Of a DNA stretch of 55,437 nt, positions 44,488 through 53,151 are shown in pieces. Position 1 is the first letter of the stretch. Each line of letters opens with the position of its first letter. The DNA comes from an uncultured Pirellulaceae bacterium (GTDB lineage: Bacteria; Planctomycetota; Planctomycetia; Pirellulales; Pirellulaceae), in NCBI GenBank assembly GCA_937929805.1, contig CALFUT010000013.1, positions 1 to 55,437 of the forward strand. The letters are read 5' to 3'. A program made the translations under genes and the position numbers. The notes below the pieces were generated by a model that was given only the letters and a program-made list of their open reading frames with translations, was not told the DNA's origin and searched no databases.

Positions 44488-45138
44488 ATGACACGTCTGA
44501 CTCTATCTTTCTTCCTCGTTGGCTGCGTTGCATTTGTGGGTTGCTCAACAACCCGAACCACCGACACGGCTCGTACGGGCATGGAACAACTGTTGATCTC
44601 AAACGCCGTTGACCAAACGATGGCCAAAACAGTACTGCCGGACGTTGCCGGTCAGAAGGTGTTCCTCGAAGAGAAGTACCTTGACTCAGTCGACAAAGGC
44701 TACATCGTGGGATCGATGCGACGCAAAATATTGAACGCTGGCGGTTTGCTGGTCGACAAAAAAGAAGACTCGCAAGTCACGATCGAACTGTGCTCGGGCG
44801 CTGTCGGCACCGACAATGTCGAAAGCTTTATTGGTTCCCCCGGGTTGACCGTTCCAGGCTTGCCAGTGGAACTTCCGGAGATCCGTCTGTACGAGAAAAA
44901 GAGCCAGTTCGGCACAGCGAAACTAAATGTAGTTGCCTACGACACCCCGTCTGGCCAGATGGTCTACGATGGCAGCGGCACCCTAGCGCGAGCTGATGAT
45001 GAGAATTGGACGGTGCTGGGGCTGGGTCCATTCCAAGAAGGATCCGTTCGCACTGAACTCAATCGCAACACCGCGGATACCAACTTCACCGCACGGGTGG
45101 CAAACACGATCGATTTCGATTCACCCACCTATCGATAG
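44488..45138 (+). CDS. Lipoprotein of unknown function
   Basis: A 216-residue protein from ATG 44488 (MTRLTLSFFLVGCVAFVGCS) with lipobox AFVGC; a GTG at 44473 is a less likely start. The mature part begins STTRTTDTARTGMEQLLISN, then VDQTMAKTVLPDVAGQKVFL, a pattern I associate with a planctomycete lipoprotein family but cannot name with confidence. The rest is beta-rich (GLTVPGLPVELPEIRLYEKK, AKLNVVAYDTPSGQMVYDGS). Likely outer-membrane or periplasmic and attached by lipid. No enzymatic motif. Followed by a gene-free region containing several hairpins. Confidence 0.78.
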   Translation: MTRLTLSFFLVGCVAFVGCSTTRTTDTARTGMEQLLISNAVDQTMAKTVLPDVAGQKVFLEEKYLDSVDKGYIVGSMRRKILNAGGLLVDKKEDSQVTIELCSGAVGTDNVESFIGSPGLTVPGLPVELPEIRLYEKKSQFGTAKLNVVAYDTPSGQMVYDGSGTLARADDENWTVLGLGPFQEGSVRTELNRNTADTNFTARVANTIDFDSPTYR

Positions 45139-45424
45139 GGTGATCGCCGCTTCGCCGCAACAAGATCACATCGAGACAAGCCCGGGCACTTCAAAAGCCC
45201 GGCGCTCGGCTGCATTCGTTCCCAAGGACTTTCTCAGCCCGAAGTGGCATACAAGGCCACATCCCTTCAAAGAACTTTGCTGGGTTCTCTTCCGCACTTG
45301 GCCATGCTGTTTTAAACGTTATCTATCGGCGGCGACCACTGCCACCACACTTCTTGCTAGCGAGTGGACGACGTTGACGCCCATTTCGCATCCTCCTAAT
45401 ATCGCCGCGATTAGCGCGACTCTG

Positions 45425-45601
45425 GGCAATCCTGACAAGGATTGCCGGAAATACCGTTTTTTCGAAAGAAACGGGTTCGCCGGGTCCGATTCCAGAACTG
45501 CTGGGTGGTGATCTCACGAAGGTTGTATGAATCAATCGGTCACGACCAAGCCATCCGTTTCCAGAATAAGGAAACGGGAAGAAGCACCGTGCTTCGTTTT
45601 T
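45425..45601 (+). promoter_or_regulatory. Three successive hairpins in a gene-free leader
   Basis: The 494-base gap 45139-45632 has no credible gene but holds three perfect stems. They are GGCAATCCT-GACA-AGGATTGCC (45425-45446); CGTTTCC-AGAATAA-GGAAACG (45556-45576); and GAAGCA-CCG-TGCTTC followed by GTTTTT (45581-45601). The last is terminator-like and ends 31 bases before the next start codon. They may terminate the upstream lipoprotein transcript, or the last two could form an attenuator for the downstream gene. Confidence 0.5.
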
Positions 45602-45632
45602 CCGTGCACTAAAAAGTTACAGGCAAGACGCC

Positions 45633-47312
45633 ATGCGCCCTAGTTCCACGCCAAACCGATCGACTAAATTTCGTAGTTTGAAATCATTCCGGCCACGGTT
45701 GATTCGCGGAGCGGCCGCAGGTTTGATCGCCACCGCCATCCTTGGAACGAGCGGCTGCAAGTCGGTGCCGTTTTCGCTGCCCAAACCATCGATTCCAAAG
45801 TTGGCCAAGCCCAATTTGTCCAAACTTGCCTTCTGGAAAAGTGAAAACCTGATGGCGAAAAAGGGCAATCTTCCCAAACCGCCATCACTCAGTTTTGATT
45901 CGTCTCCAATCAGGCAATCCGTTGCCTCGACCCGCAATTCGGCAAGCCGAGAAATTGAATCGCTCCGCAAGCAAATTGCAAGCACCAAGAACCAGTTAAC
46001 CGAGCCAATTCGCGAGCCTTACAAATACGCGGCCAAGGACGCCGTTAATAAGTTGGCCAAGAAGAACGATCTCGATTTCAATTCGGGTTCTTCCTCACGC
46101 AACAAGTTACCGAAGACTGCCTTCGTCGATTCGAAAATCACTCAGGCTCAACGTGACTTCCAAGCAGCTCTTGCCGGCTCTTCGAAGGCGATCGACAAAT
46201 CCATTGGAAACAAGGTCGCCGATCTAAAGTCAGCCGGAAACGAATTCGCACTTCCAAAATCGATCCAGTCGGGCAAAGCCAATGTTGACAAGTCCTTGAT
46301 GGCGGTCAACAAATCGTTGTACAACGCTCAAGGAAATCTTGCATCCGCCGCAGGCAACGCGGTTGCGACTGCGGCTGGCGACGATCAGTTGAGCCTGTTC
46401 GAGCAACGACTTCAGCGAGCCACTCAGAAAGCGAAAGCCGCTCCGGCCGAGCTTGCCAGCGCAGGCTCTGCATCGAAATCTGCATCCAATGCCTTCGGAG
46501 GCGTTGCTCCACCGAAACCGCTGGCCACGCCCGCTGCGGCCGCGAACAATGCGTTTGGGGGAATCACGACCAAAAGTTTGGCCAGCAGTCAGCCAACACC
46601 ACCTCCTGCTGCTGCCGCTCCACCGGCAGCTGTGTCAGCAGAAATGGCTGAGCTGAAAGCTCAATTGGCCCAGTTGCGATCGGATCAGCAGAAGCTACTG
46701 CAACAGCAACAACTTGCGGCATCCCGGTCGTCTGTCGGTTTGCAATCGCAAGGCTCGACTTCAAACATGGCTTCTACTCGTAACACGATCCCACCAACGA
46801 CGTCGGTGGCAACGCCTGCTGCCAGTGAATTTGTTGCGAACTTGACGGCTCGACCCACTCCAAAGTATCCGCAAATGTATCCGTCGGATGCGCCGCTGCG
46901 AACCGCCAGCAGCGCGAACAATGCTCTTTCGTCGGCTCCGCAAAACGTACTGCGTGGCAACTTCAGCCCTGTCGCCAATAATCCGGTTCAGTACCCGAGC
47001 AGTCCTGCCATTACTGCTCCAGCAACGCCGTCCAAGCCAGCGACTTATTCTGGATCTCAGTACCCAAGCACACCGTACAATAGCTATGGCACTCCATCGA
47101 ATAAGTACTCGGCCAACACTGCGCCGACTTACGCACCGTCGACTGGGAACACTCAAGCAAGTTTCCAAGAGAACGGTAACTCAAACCTAGTCATCACCGC
47201 CAGCACGCCCGTTGAACCTGCACAAACACATGTGTCTGAGGTAAATATCCCTGACGCGGTTCTCAAGGGAACCAGCAATTATGCTCCCGGCACCGTTCAC
47301 GCCCTTCGCTAA
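45633..47312 (+). CDS. Low-complexity probable lipoprotein
   Basis: A 559-residue protein with a basic start (RPSSTPNRSTKFRSLKSFRP) then LIRGAAAGLIATAILGTSGC, a probable lipoprotein signal ending at Cys 42. The mature part is rich in Ala, Ser, Pro and Asn. A helical section with repeated FGG and pro-ala runs (NAFGGVAPPKPLATPAAAAN, TPPPAAAAPPAAVSAEM) leads to a short coiled coil (LKAQLAQLRSDQQKLLQQQQ). A Pro/Ser/Tyr tail (YPSSPAITAPATPSKPATYS) and a conserved-looking end (NIPDAVLKGTSNYAPGTVHA) close it. Probably an extended envelope or surface-spanning protein; function unknown. Confidence 0.72.
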   Translation: MRPSSTPNRSTKFRSLKSFRPRLIRGAAAGLIATAILGTSGCKSVPFSLPKPSIPKLAKPNLSKLAFWKSENLMAKKGNLPKPPSLSFDSSPIRQSVASTRNSASREIESLRKQIASTKNQLTEPIREPYKYAAKDAVNKLAKKNDLDFNSGSSSRNKLPKTAFVDSKITQAQRDFQAALAGSSKAIDKSIGNKVADLKSAGNEFALPKSIQSGKANVDKSLMAVNKSLYNAQGNLASAAGNAVATAAGDDQLSLFEQRLQRATQKAKAAPAELASAGSASKSASNAFGGVAPPKPLATPAAAANNAFGGITTKSLASSQPTPPPAAAAPPAAVSAEMAELKAQLAQLRSDQQKLLQQQQLAASRSSVGLQSQGSTSNMASTRNTIPPTTSVATPAASEFVANLTARPTPKYPQMYPSDAPLRTASSANNALSSAPQNVLRGNFSPVANNPVQYPSSPAITAPATPSKPATYSGSQYPSTPYNSYGTPSNKYSANTAPTYAPSTGNTQASFQENGNSNLVITASTPVEPAQTHVSEVNIPDAVLKGTSNYAPGTVHALR

Positions 47313-47824
47313 TTGGGCGGCGTTAAGTAGCCGGCGGACTTCCTCTCGCTGATTTGCAAAGTGGTTTTAGCGTGGAATCACCGGAGCAAGGTCTTTGGCT
47401 TGAGCCGAGCCCCTTCGGCATGTTTCGCGCGACCGATCGAGTTTTGTCTCCGGGAGGGCCGAGGCTCCGTCCGAGCCACCTGCAACTGTCGGTGGAATTT
47501 GGCCCCGGGCAAAGCCCATTCCAAGGCCGTGACCTTCCAGCCGCCGTCCATTCAAGAAACATACCGTTGTCCAACCAAGGGTATGGCACGTGGCAGAATG
47601 AAACCTTCCGGTTCATCGAGCAAATCTGTCGCAGTGTCAGAATCGTGATAGGCAGTTTTAAACTTGCCTTCCGCGCAACGCGGTACCGGCAGCCATTGGC
47701 ACGTAATCTTTCGGCTATCGTAATGCGAATGCGCTGGGCCTGATTGAAACGGTCTGTCTTTGGTGTCAGAATGATTGATTGAAATCATCTTGAATCATCT
47801 TGTCCCCTGACTGAGGCCCGCGTC
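47313..47824. other. Gene-free stretch with REP-like palindrome
   Basis: About 510 bases where open frames on both strands look random. At 47453-47480 the sequence GGAGGGCCGAGGCTCCGTCC then GAGCCACC contains GGCTC-CGTCC-GAGCC and resembles extragenic palindromes I recall from planctomycetes. Near 47779-47800 ATCATCTTGA is repeated twice. A regulatory RNA is possible but not shown. Confidence 0.4.
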
Positions 47825-48148
47825 ATGCCATTGTTTGAAGTTGAAACAGAAGGCCACATCATCATCACGTGGGCCGACGACGAAGGAAGTGCTCAAGCGG
47901 TCGTTACTGATTCCTTCCCGGGAGAAAGCGTCGTGCGTTTGAGCAAGCGACCGCGTGACAGCTGGGTAATTTCGAAGGGAGTATTGGGAATCACGAAACA
48001 CACCGACCCATGCGGAACGGCTCGTGATTGCTTGGCCAAAGCGTCGGGCGACAAAGTTCACGCGATTCGGCTGTACATGCAGGAAACGGGTAACGATCTG
48101 GATCAAGCTCGCAAAGCAATCGAATCCAATATGGTCATGGGCTGGTAA
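47825..48148 (+). CDS. Small hypothetical protein with L7/L12-like C-terminal helix
   Basis: A 107-residue protein from ATG 47825 (MPLFEVETEGHIIITWADDE). The N-terminal part is beta-rich. The C-terminal 30 residues, DKVHAIRLYMQETGNDLDQA followed by RKAIESN, follow the pattern of the ribosomal L7/L12 C-terminal domain (K--I---R--TG--L-EAK--VE). No other similarity to L7/L12 is visible, so it may use this helix pair for binding. Cytosolic. It stands just upstream of the ABC exporter genes, same strand, 146 bases away. Confidence 0.65.
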   Translation: MPLFEVETEGHIIITWADDEGSAQAVVTDSFPGESVVRLSKRPRDSWVISKGVLGITKHTDPCGTARDCLAKASGDKVHAIRLYMQETGNDLDQARKAIESNMVMGW

Positions 48149-48294
48149 GCCAACAGGCGGAATGGAACATTTCCAACCGCACGCGAAATACGCGGCGCGT
48201 ACGAAGTATCGCCAATCGTGTTTCATCTCGCTTTCTGCTTTGAACGGTGGACGCGATTCCAATTGACGATTTTTTACCCGCAGCCGCTGACCGC

Positions 48295-49227
48295 ATGAAG
48301 CCACTGATCTCCCTGCAGAACATCGTCAAAAACTATCGTGACAAACAGGCGCTTGCGGGCGTGTCGCTTGATATTCAGCCGGGCATTACCGGCTTGCTCG
48401 GCCCCAACGGAGCTGGCAAATCGACGCTGATCAAAATGCTCTTGGGCTTGGTTCGCTACTCGAATGGCACCGGAACCATCCTCGGGCACCCTTTGGGCCG
48501 CGCCGGGCGGCGAATCCGTTCGATGGTCGGCTACATGCCGGAAGACGATTGCTACATGGCTGGCATGGCGGGTGTCGAAGTCGTGCAGTTCTCGGCGTGT
48601 CTATCAGGCCTGCCGGACGTCGAGGGTCTGCGTCGTTCGCACGAGATTCTGGACTTCTGTGGGATGCGTCAGGAGCGTTACCGCGCGATTGAAACGTATT
48701 CCACCGGCATGAGACAGAAAATCAAATTTGCCGCTGCGATTGTTCATGACCCTGATCTGTTGATCTTGGACGAGCCCACCTCGGGCCTAGATCCAGAAGA
48801 GCGTGAGTCGTTGCTTAATCGTATCGCGTTGCTGCATCGAGAAGCTGGCAAATCCGTTTTGATTTCAACTCATATTCTTCCAGACGTGCAGGCGATTTGT
48901 ACCGACGTGGTGATTCTATCGAAAGGACAAGTCGTTCTGCAGGACACACTGGCTAATTTGAACCGCACCTCATCCCCAAGCATTTCATTTCAAGTGCTGG
49001 GAGATTCCACGCCCATCGTAAATCACCTAGCTGAGCACCAATTTGACGTTCGGTTGAGACCAGATCAATCGATTTTGGTCGAAAGCGAAGAACCAAACTT
49101 GGCAGACGTGATTTGGTCTGCAGCGAAGAAAACGAGCACCGTGATCCGATCACTCACGGCCGCCAAAAATTCGTTAGAAGATGTTTTCCTGCAAACGGTA
49201 AAGGAGTCCCAGCATGCCAGTTCATGA
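48295..49227 (+). CDS. ABC exporter ATPase 1
   Basis: A 310-residue ABC-2-type ATPase starting at ATG 48295 (MKPLISLQNIVKNYRDKQAL); an in-frame GTG at 48247 is an alternative. Walker A GLLGPNGAGKSTLIKML, signature YSTGMRQKIKFAAAIVH, Walker B LLILDEPTSGLDPEE and the H-loop STHILPDVQ. The C-terminal 80 residues form the extra domain common in ABC-2 ATPases. It overlaps the permease gene by 14 bases, so the pair is translationally coupled. Exported substrate unknown. Confidence 0.94.
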   Translation: MKPLISLQNIVKNYRDKQALAGVSLDIQPGITGLLGPNGAGKSTLIKMLLGLVRYSNGTGTILGHPLGRAGRRIRSMVGYMPEDDCYMAGMAGVEVVQFSACLSGLPDVEGLRRSHEILDFCGMRQERYRAIETYSTGMRQKIKFAAAIVHDPDLLILDEPTSGLDPEERESLLNRIALLHREAGKSVLISTHILPDVQAICTDVVILSKGQVVLQDTLANLNRTSSPSISFQVLGDSTPIVNHLAEHQFDVRLRPDQSILVESEEPNLADVIWSAAKKTSTVIRSLTAAKNSLEDVFLQTVKESQHASS

Positions 49228-50290
49228 CGTTGGCTATCGAGGCTGGGATGGAAAAAAAACCAGCCCGCTGACTCGTTGGAAAATCATCACCTACACCGGC
49301 ATTCGCTTGGCTCTTCGCTCGCGGTGGGTCGCCCGGCTTTTGTTCCTCGCGTGGCTACCGGTCATGTATTGGGGAGTTGGCTTTTTCTTCATCGAAAATT
49401 CGATCAACCAAGACTCGGGGATCAGTGTTGCGGAAACCGTCGTTGCGGCAGCCTCTGAAGCAACCATGGGAGCCGATATTTCTGCCGACCTTGGACTGGG
49501 TGGCAGTCGCAAAAAGATCGCCAGCATCATTCGCCGCCAATACAAGATGGTTCCCAATGTGGACGTAATCGCTTCGGCATTGGAATCCGGTAACGAGGTC
49601 GCGACTCGCAGTGTTGTTTGGGGTTGGCTGCTGATGACCTTTTTTCGGTATCCGCAAGGAACACTGATTCTATTTTTAGTCGGTTCGATCGCCCCCGCGT
49701 TGGTGTCGCAGGACATCCGCACCCGCGCGTTCCTTCTGTATTTTTCTCGCCCCATCGGACGGTTGGAATACGTGCTTGGAAAACTGCTGGTCCCCGTGGC
49801 GTTCATCTTGATGGTCTCGTTAGTGCCGGCGATCGCTCTTTACTTTTTCGCGATCATGATGTCGCCAGACATTTCAGTCATCTGGAGCACATGGGATATT
49901 CCGCTGCGAATCGTGGCGGCCAGCGTCGTGCTGGTCGTGCCAGTCGCTTCGATCGCCGTCATGTTGTCATCGCTGACTCAAGAAAGTCGTTTCGCAAACT
50001 TCGCTTGGTTTGCCGTTTGGGCGATGGGACATGGAGCGTGGATCGCGATCCTGTTTTCAGTCGCGGTTGGGAAAGGGATGAATCCGTTCGATCCGATCGT
50101 CACCAATGACCCAGTGTCTCAACGGTGGTCGTGGCTATCGCTGTACAACAACCTTGGCGACGTGCAATCATGGGTTTTTGGATTCGAGGATTTCAGCCAG
50201 ATCTACGTGAGCGCAATTGTGCTGGCTGGGATCACAATTTTCTCATTGGTTGTTTTGTACTATCGAGTTTCCGCACCGATGCGAGTGTGA
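49214..50290 (+). CDS. ABC-2 transporter permease 1
   Basis: A 358-residue integral membrane protein. It starts MPVHDVGYRGWDGKKTSPLT, a motif common to planctomycete ABC-2 permeases. Membrane segments include LLFLAWLPVMYWGVGFFFI, GTLILFLVGSIAPALVSQDI, LLVPVAFILMVSLVPAIALY, IVAASVVLVVPVASIAVMLS, FANFAWFAVWAMGHGAWIAI and IYVSAIVLAGITIFSLVVLY. It carries a soluble loop of about 70 residues after the first segment. It works with the ATPase whose gene it overlaps. Confidence 0.9.
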   Translation: MPVHDVGYRGWDGKKTSPLTRWKIITYTGIRLALRSRWVARLLFLAWLPVMYWGVGFFFIENSINQDSGISVAETVVAAASEATMGADISADLGLGGSRKKIASIIRRQYKMVPNVDVIASALESGNEVATRSVVWGWLLMTFFRYPQGTLILFLVGSIAPALVSQDIRTRAFLLYFSRPIGRLEYVLGKLLVPVAFILMVSLVPAIALYFFAIMMSPDISVIWSTWDIPLRIVAASVVLVVPVASIAVMLSSLTQESRFANFAWFAVWAMGHGAWIAILFSVAVGKGMNPFDPIVTNDPVSQRWSWLSLYNNLGDVQSWVFGFEDFSQIYVSAIVLAGITIFSLVVLYYRVSAPMRV

Positions 50291-50297
50291 GAATCAG

Positions 50298-50388
50298 CAC
50301 ACCTCACACCTCACACCTCACACCTCACACTGAACACTGAACACTGAACACTGAACACTGAACACTGAACACTGAACACTGAACACTG
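50298..50388 (+). repeat. Heptanucleotide tandem repeat, 13 units
   Basis: Four exact CACACCT units (50298-50325), one hybrid CACACTG (50326-50332), then eight exact AACACTG units (50333-50388), all with period seven. The tract begins seven bases after the permease stop and ends 16 bases before the next ATPase ATG. Nearly all of the intergenic space is therefore repeat. Slippage would change the spacing and structure of the mRNA ahead of the ATPase start. Confidence 0.97.
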
Positions 50389-50404
50389 AAAACTCCTCTC
50401 CCCC

Positions 50405-51355
50405 ATGATTGAACTCCACAACGCCACGAAACTCTATCAAAACGTGATCGGTCTCAACGACATGAGCCTGTCATTGCCGCCGGGGACGTACGGCTTGCTG
50501 GGGCCCAATGGATCGGGGAAGACAACGTTGATCAACTTAATTTTGGGACAGCTGAAGCCTACGCTGGGACGAGTACGACTGTTCGGAAAAGATCCATGGC
50601 GACGCAGTCATCTGCTTCGTCGTGTTGGGCTGTGCCCGGCGACGGACATTTACTATCCGCGCGTGACCGGACGAGAGTGGGTAACGTATCTGACGAAAAT
50701 GCATGGCATTCGCTCCAGAGCCGCAGGACAAAAAGCCGTCGCGGCGATGAAACAAGTCCGCATGGATCAGTTCATGGATCAGCCAATTCAAACGTACTCG
50801 TTGGGCATGAGGCAGCGGACAAAGATTGCTCAAGCGATTGCACACCAACCGGATCTGTTGATTTTGGACGAGCCCTTCAATGGCTTGGACCCGGTTGGTC
50901 GGCATGAGATGATTGACTTCGTGAAAGAGTGGGCAAGTGCCGGTCGAAGCGTGATTCTCGCGAGTCATGTCCTGCATGAAATCGAAGCCATCCACCCTTC
51001 GTTTCTTTTGATTTCGGGTGGCAGACTGCTGGCGTCGGGATCGCCTCAAGAAGTCCATCGAATCTTGGCCGATTCGCCGTTCAGTTTAGAAGTTCGCTGT
51101 AACCATCCGGCCAAATTGGCTCAGCTTTTGGTTGAGCAATGCAAGATCGAGTCCATCGAGTTCAATGATGATGGCCAAGGAATGATCGTCACGACTCGAT
51201 CAGCTTCAAACGTCTATGACAAACTCCCTTCGTTGATCGTAGAAGCCGGCGTTGAAGTAACTGAGATGAATTCGACCGACGATTCGCTCAAGGCCCTGTT
51301 TGCGACACTGATGAAAATCCACCGGGGCGAAATAAAAGGGAACGCAAGCCAATGA
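50405..51355 (+). CDS. ABC exporter ATPase 2
   Basis: A 316-residue ABC-2-type ATPase from ATG 50405 (MIELHNATKLYQNVIGLNDM). Walker A GLLGPNGSGKTTLINLI, signature YSLGMRQRTKIAQAIAH, Walker B LLILDEPFNGLDPVG, H-loop ASHVLHEI. A C-terminal extension follows. It has no obvious Shine-Dalgarno (pyrimidine-rich CTCCTCTCCCCC before the ATG), and the heptamer repeat lies just upstream. It overlaps the second permease gene by four bases (ATGA). Confidence 0.93.
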   Translation: MIELHNATKLYQNVIGLNDMSLSLPPGTYGLLGPNGSGKTTLINLILGQLKPTLGRVRLFGKDPWRRSHLLRRVGLCPATDIYYPRVTGREWVTYLTKMHGIRSRAAGQKAVAAMKQVRMDQFMDQPIQTYSLGMRQRTKIAQAIAHQPDLLILDEPFNGLDPVGRHEMIDFVKEWASAGRSVILASHVLHEIEAIHPSFLLISGGRLLASGSPQEVHRILADSPFSLEVRCNHPAKLAQLLVEQCKIESIEFNDDGQGMIVTTRSASNVYDKLPSLIVEAGVEVTEMNSTDDSLKALFATLMKIHRGEIKGNASQ

Positions 51356-52167
51356 TCAATTGGATAATCGGCTCCATTGCCACCTTTCAGTTTGAGCTCA
51401 GTCGCTCGCTGACGCCTCAACGCCTAAGCGTGTCCGCGTTGCTGATCATGTTTCCGGCGGTGATGATGCTTCTGTTGATTCGTGGACCGCAGATGGTCAA
51501 CGCGCATCTCCCAGAAGCGATTGCCACCGTCCACGCATTCTCCACGTTCGCAATCGTGTTTTTGGTTTCGATGGTTTGCATACTGACGTTGCTGCTTTGG
51601 GCACCGGCCAACATCTATTCGGAATTGGAAGGCAAAGGCTGGGGCTTTTTGGCCAGTCGACCGGGCGGACGACTGTCGACCTACTTCGGAAAATACTTCA
51701 CCGCATTTCTCGTTTCCTTTGTCGTTTCTGTTGTCTCGTTGTCGCTGTGCATGGCGATTGTCAATCACTATCTTTCCATCAAAGATCCGGGCCAAAAATG
51801 GATCTCTCTTGTCGGAATTTACTTCCTTGCCTGCGCGGTGTACGCAGCAATCTTCTCGATGATCGGTACGATCTTCATCAAACGAGCCATGGTGGTTTCG
51901 GCGGCTTATGTTTTGCTGTCGGATATCTTCCTCGCTTTGCTGCCGGCCGTCGTGAACAAGTTCACCGTCAGCCTTCATCTCCGAACGCTGGGGATCAGTT
52001 GGCTGGGCTGGTTTTTGCCCGATGTCCAACACGAATTTGAGAGCGCGTTTCCGCCTTGGCCAGACCCGTGGCATCTGGCTGCATTGGCGATCATCGGCGG
52101 CACGTGTTTGCTGGTCGGAGCCATTGTTGTCACCAGCCGCCAATACGCCACGACCGATCAGACGTAG
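51352..52167 (+). CDS. ABC-2 transporter permease 2
   Basis: A 271-residue membrane protein coupled by an ATGA overlap to the preceding ATPase. Segments: LSVSALLIMFPAVMMLLLI, FSTFAIVFLVSMVCILTLLL, YFTAFLVSFVVSVVSLSLCM, GIYFLACAVYAAIFSMIGTI, VVSAAYVLLSDIFLALLPAV and LAALAIIGGTCLLVGAIVV. It lacks the long loop of permease 1. The two exporter pairs stand in one same-strand run from 48295 to 52167 and could form one heteromeric exporter or two separate ones. Confidence 0.87.
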   Translation: MINWIIGSIATFQFELSRSLTPQRLSVSALLIMFPAVMMLLLIRGPQMVNAHLPEAIATVHAFSTFAIVFLVSMVCILTLLLWAPANIYSELEGKGWGFLASRPGGRLSTYFGKYFTAFLVSFVVSVVSLSLCMAIVNHYLSIKDPGQKWISLVGIYFLACAVYAAIFSMIGTIFIKRAMVVSAAYVLLSDIFLALLPAVVNKFTVSLHLRTLGISWLGWFLPDVQHEFESAFPPWPDPWHLAALAIIGGTCLLVGAIVVTSRQYATTDQT

Positions 52168-52224
52168 AAGCCAAAGAGAAAAATCTCGGGGAAGGCAGAG
52201 CTATAAGTTTGTGCCAATCATCGG

Positions 52225-53151
52225 TCACTCGTTTTTCGGCAATCGATTACGCTTTGCCAGCAAGGCGATCCACAATCTCCGTCGCCGGCGGCGGGCAATC
52301 CGTCTCGCGATCAGCCCACGCTTCGGCGCAAAAAAGACGATCAGCAGAAATTCGAAGCCAGCAATTGAAGAAATGGGACCGGCTGGCGAGATCGAAAGCG
52401 GTTGACTGAGCGCCACGCCAAGCAGTGCGGCAACCACTCCCAGCAAGGCACTCAAAACAAACATCCACGATAGCCGATCGCTCAGCAGGTTGGCTGCGGC
52501 AGCAGGCGCGATCATCAGAGCGACCACCAGAATGGTGCCCGCAACCTCGAACGCGGCCACCGCGACGATCGAGACAATCGCCAGCCAAATCGTGTGAAGC
52601 AACCGAGGCCGAAAACCAAACAGATGGCTGGTCGTTTCGTCAAAGGCCAACAATTTTAGCTCTTTGAAGAACACCACCACGAAGCCAATCACGCCGACCA
52701 CGCATAGCAACATCGACACAAACGCTTTCGGGCCAAGGTAAAACCCAAACCAGTGGCAATCATCGAGTGCCGCAAACGCAAGGTTGCCATCGATAATGCA
52801 GTGAGCGTGAAAATGGACGTTTTTCAGATTCAAGCTGCTGGCGATCACGCCCACACTGAACATCCCCGAAAAAACAATGCCCAACGCCGCGTCCTGTTTG
52901 ACTCGACCCGTTCGAGCAATCCACTGCACCAGCCAAACCATCAGCAGTCCGCTCAGCCCCGCAGCAAGAATTAGCAACGGCGAGCTACGATCACGAAAGA
53001 CTAAAAACGCGAGCACAATTCCCGGCAGCACCGCGTGACTAAGCCCTTCAGACACCAACGCTTCACGCTTAACGACCAGCATGACGCCCGCTAGCGAGCA
53101 AGCGACTGCCGTCAACGCTGCAATCAGATACGTCCACGCCAATAGACTCAT
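52225..53151 (-). CDS. Metal ABC transporter permease (TroD/MntD-like)
   Basis: A 308-residue permease of the ABC-3 family with about eight or nine membrane segments: YLIAALTAVACSLAGVMLVV, KREALVSEGLSHAVLPGIVL, GIVFSGMFSVGVIASSLNL, FVSMLLCVVGVIGFVVVFF and AGTILVVALMIAPAAAANLL (the classical end of ABC-3 cores). The tail is very basic (RRIARRRRRRLWIALLAKRN). Last gene of the import operon; it overlaps the upstream permease by four bases. Both permeases presumably form a heterodimer. Confidence 0.9.
   Translation of the reverse strand: MSLLAWTYLIAALTAVACSLAGVMLVVKREALVSEGLSHAVLPGIVLAFLVFRDRSSPLLILAAGLSGLLMVWLVQWIARTGRVKQDAALGIVFSGMFSVGVIASSLNLKNVHFHAHCIIDGNLAFAALDDCHWFGFYLGPKAFVSMLLCVVGVIGFVVVFFKELKLLAFDETTSHLFGFRPRLLHTIWLAIVSIVAVAAFEVAGTILVVALMIAPAAAANLLSDRLSWMFVLSALLGVVAALLGVALSQPLSISPAGPISSIAGFEFLLIVFFAPKRGLIARRIARRRRRRLWIALLAKRNRLPKNE

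Noticed and set aside
44996-45511. 171-codon plus-strand frame after the lipoprotein gene
   Set aside because: It overlaps the lipoprotein in another frame and has random composition; the region holds hairpins instead.
47354-47743. 129-codon plus-strand frame and overlapping minus-strand frames
   Set aside because: No family pattern, poor start codons and no agreement between codon use and neighbouring genes.
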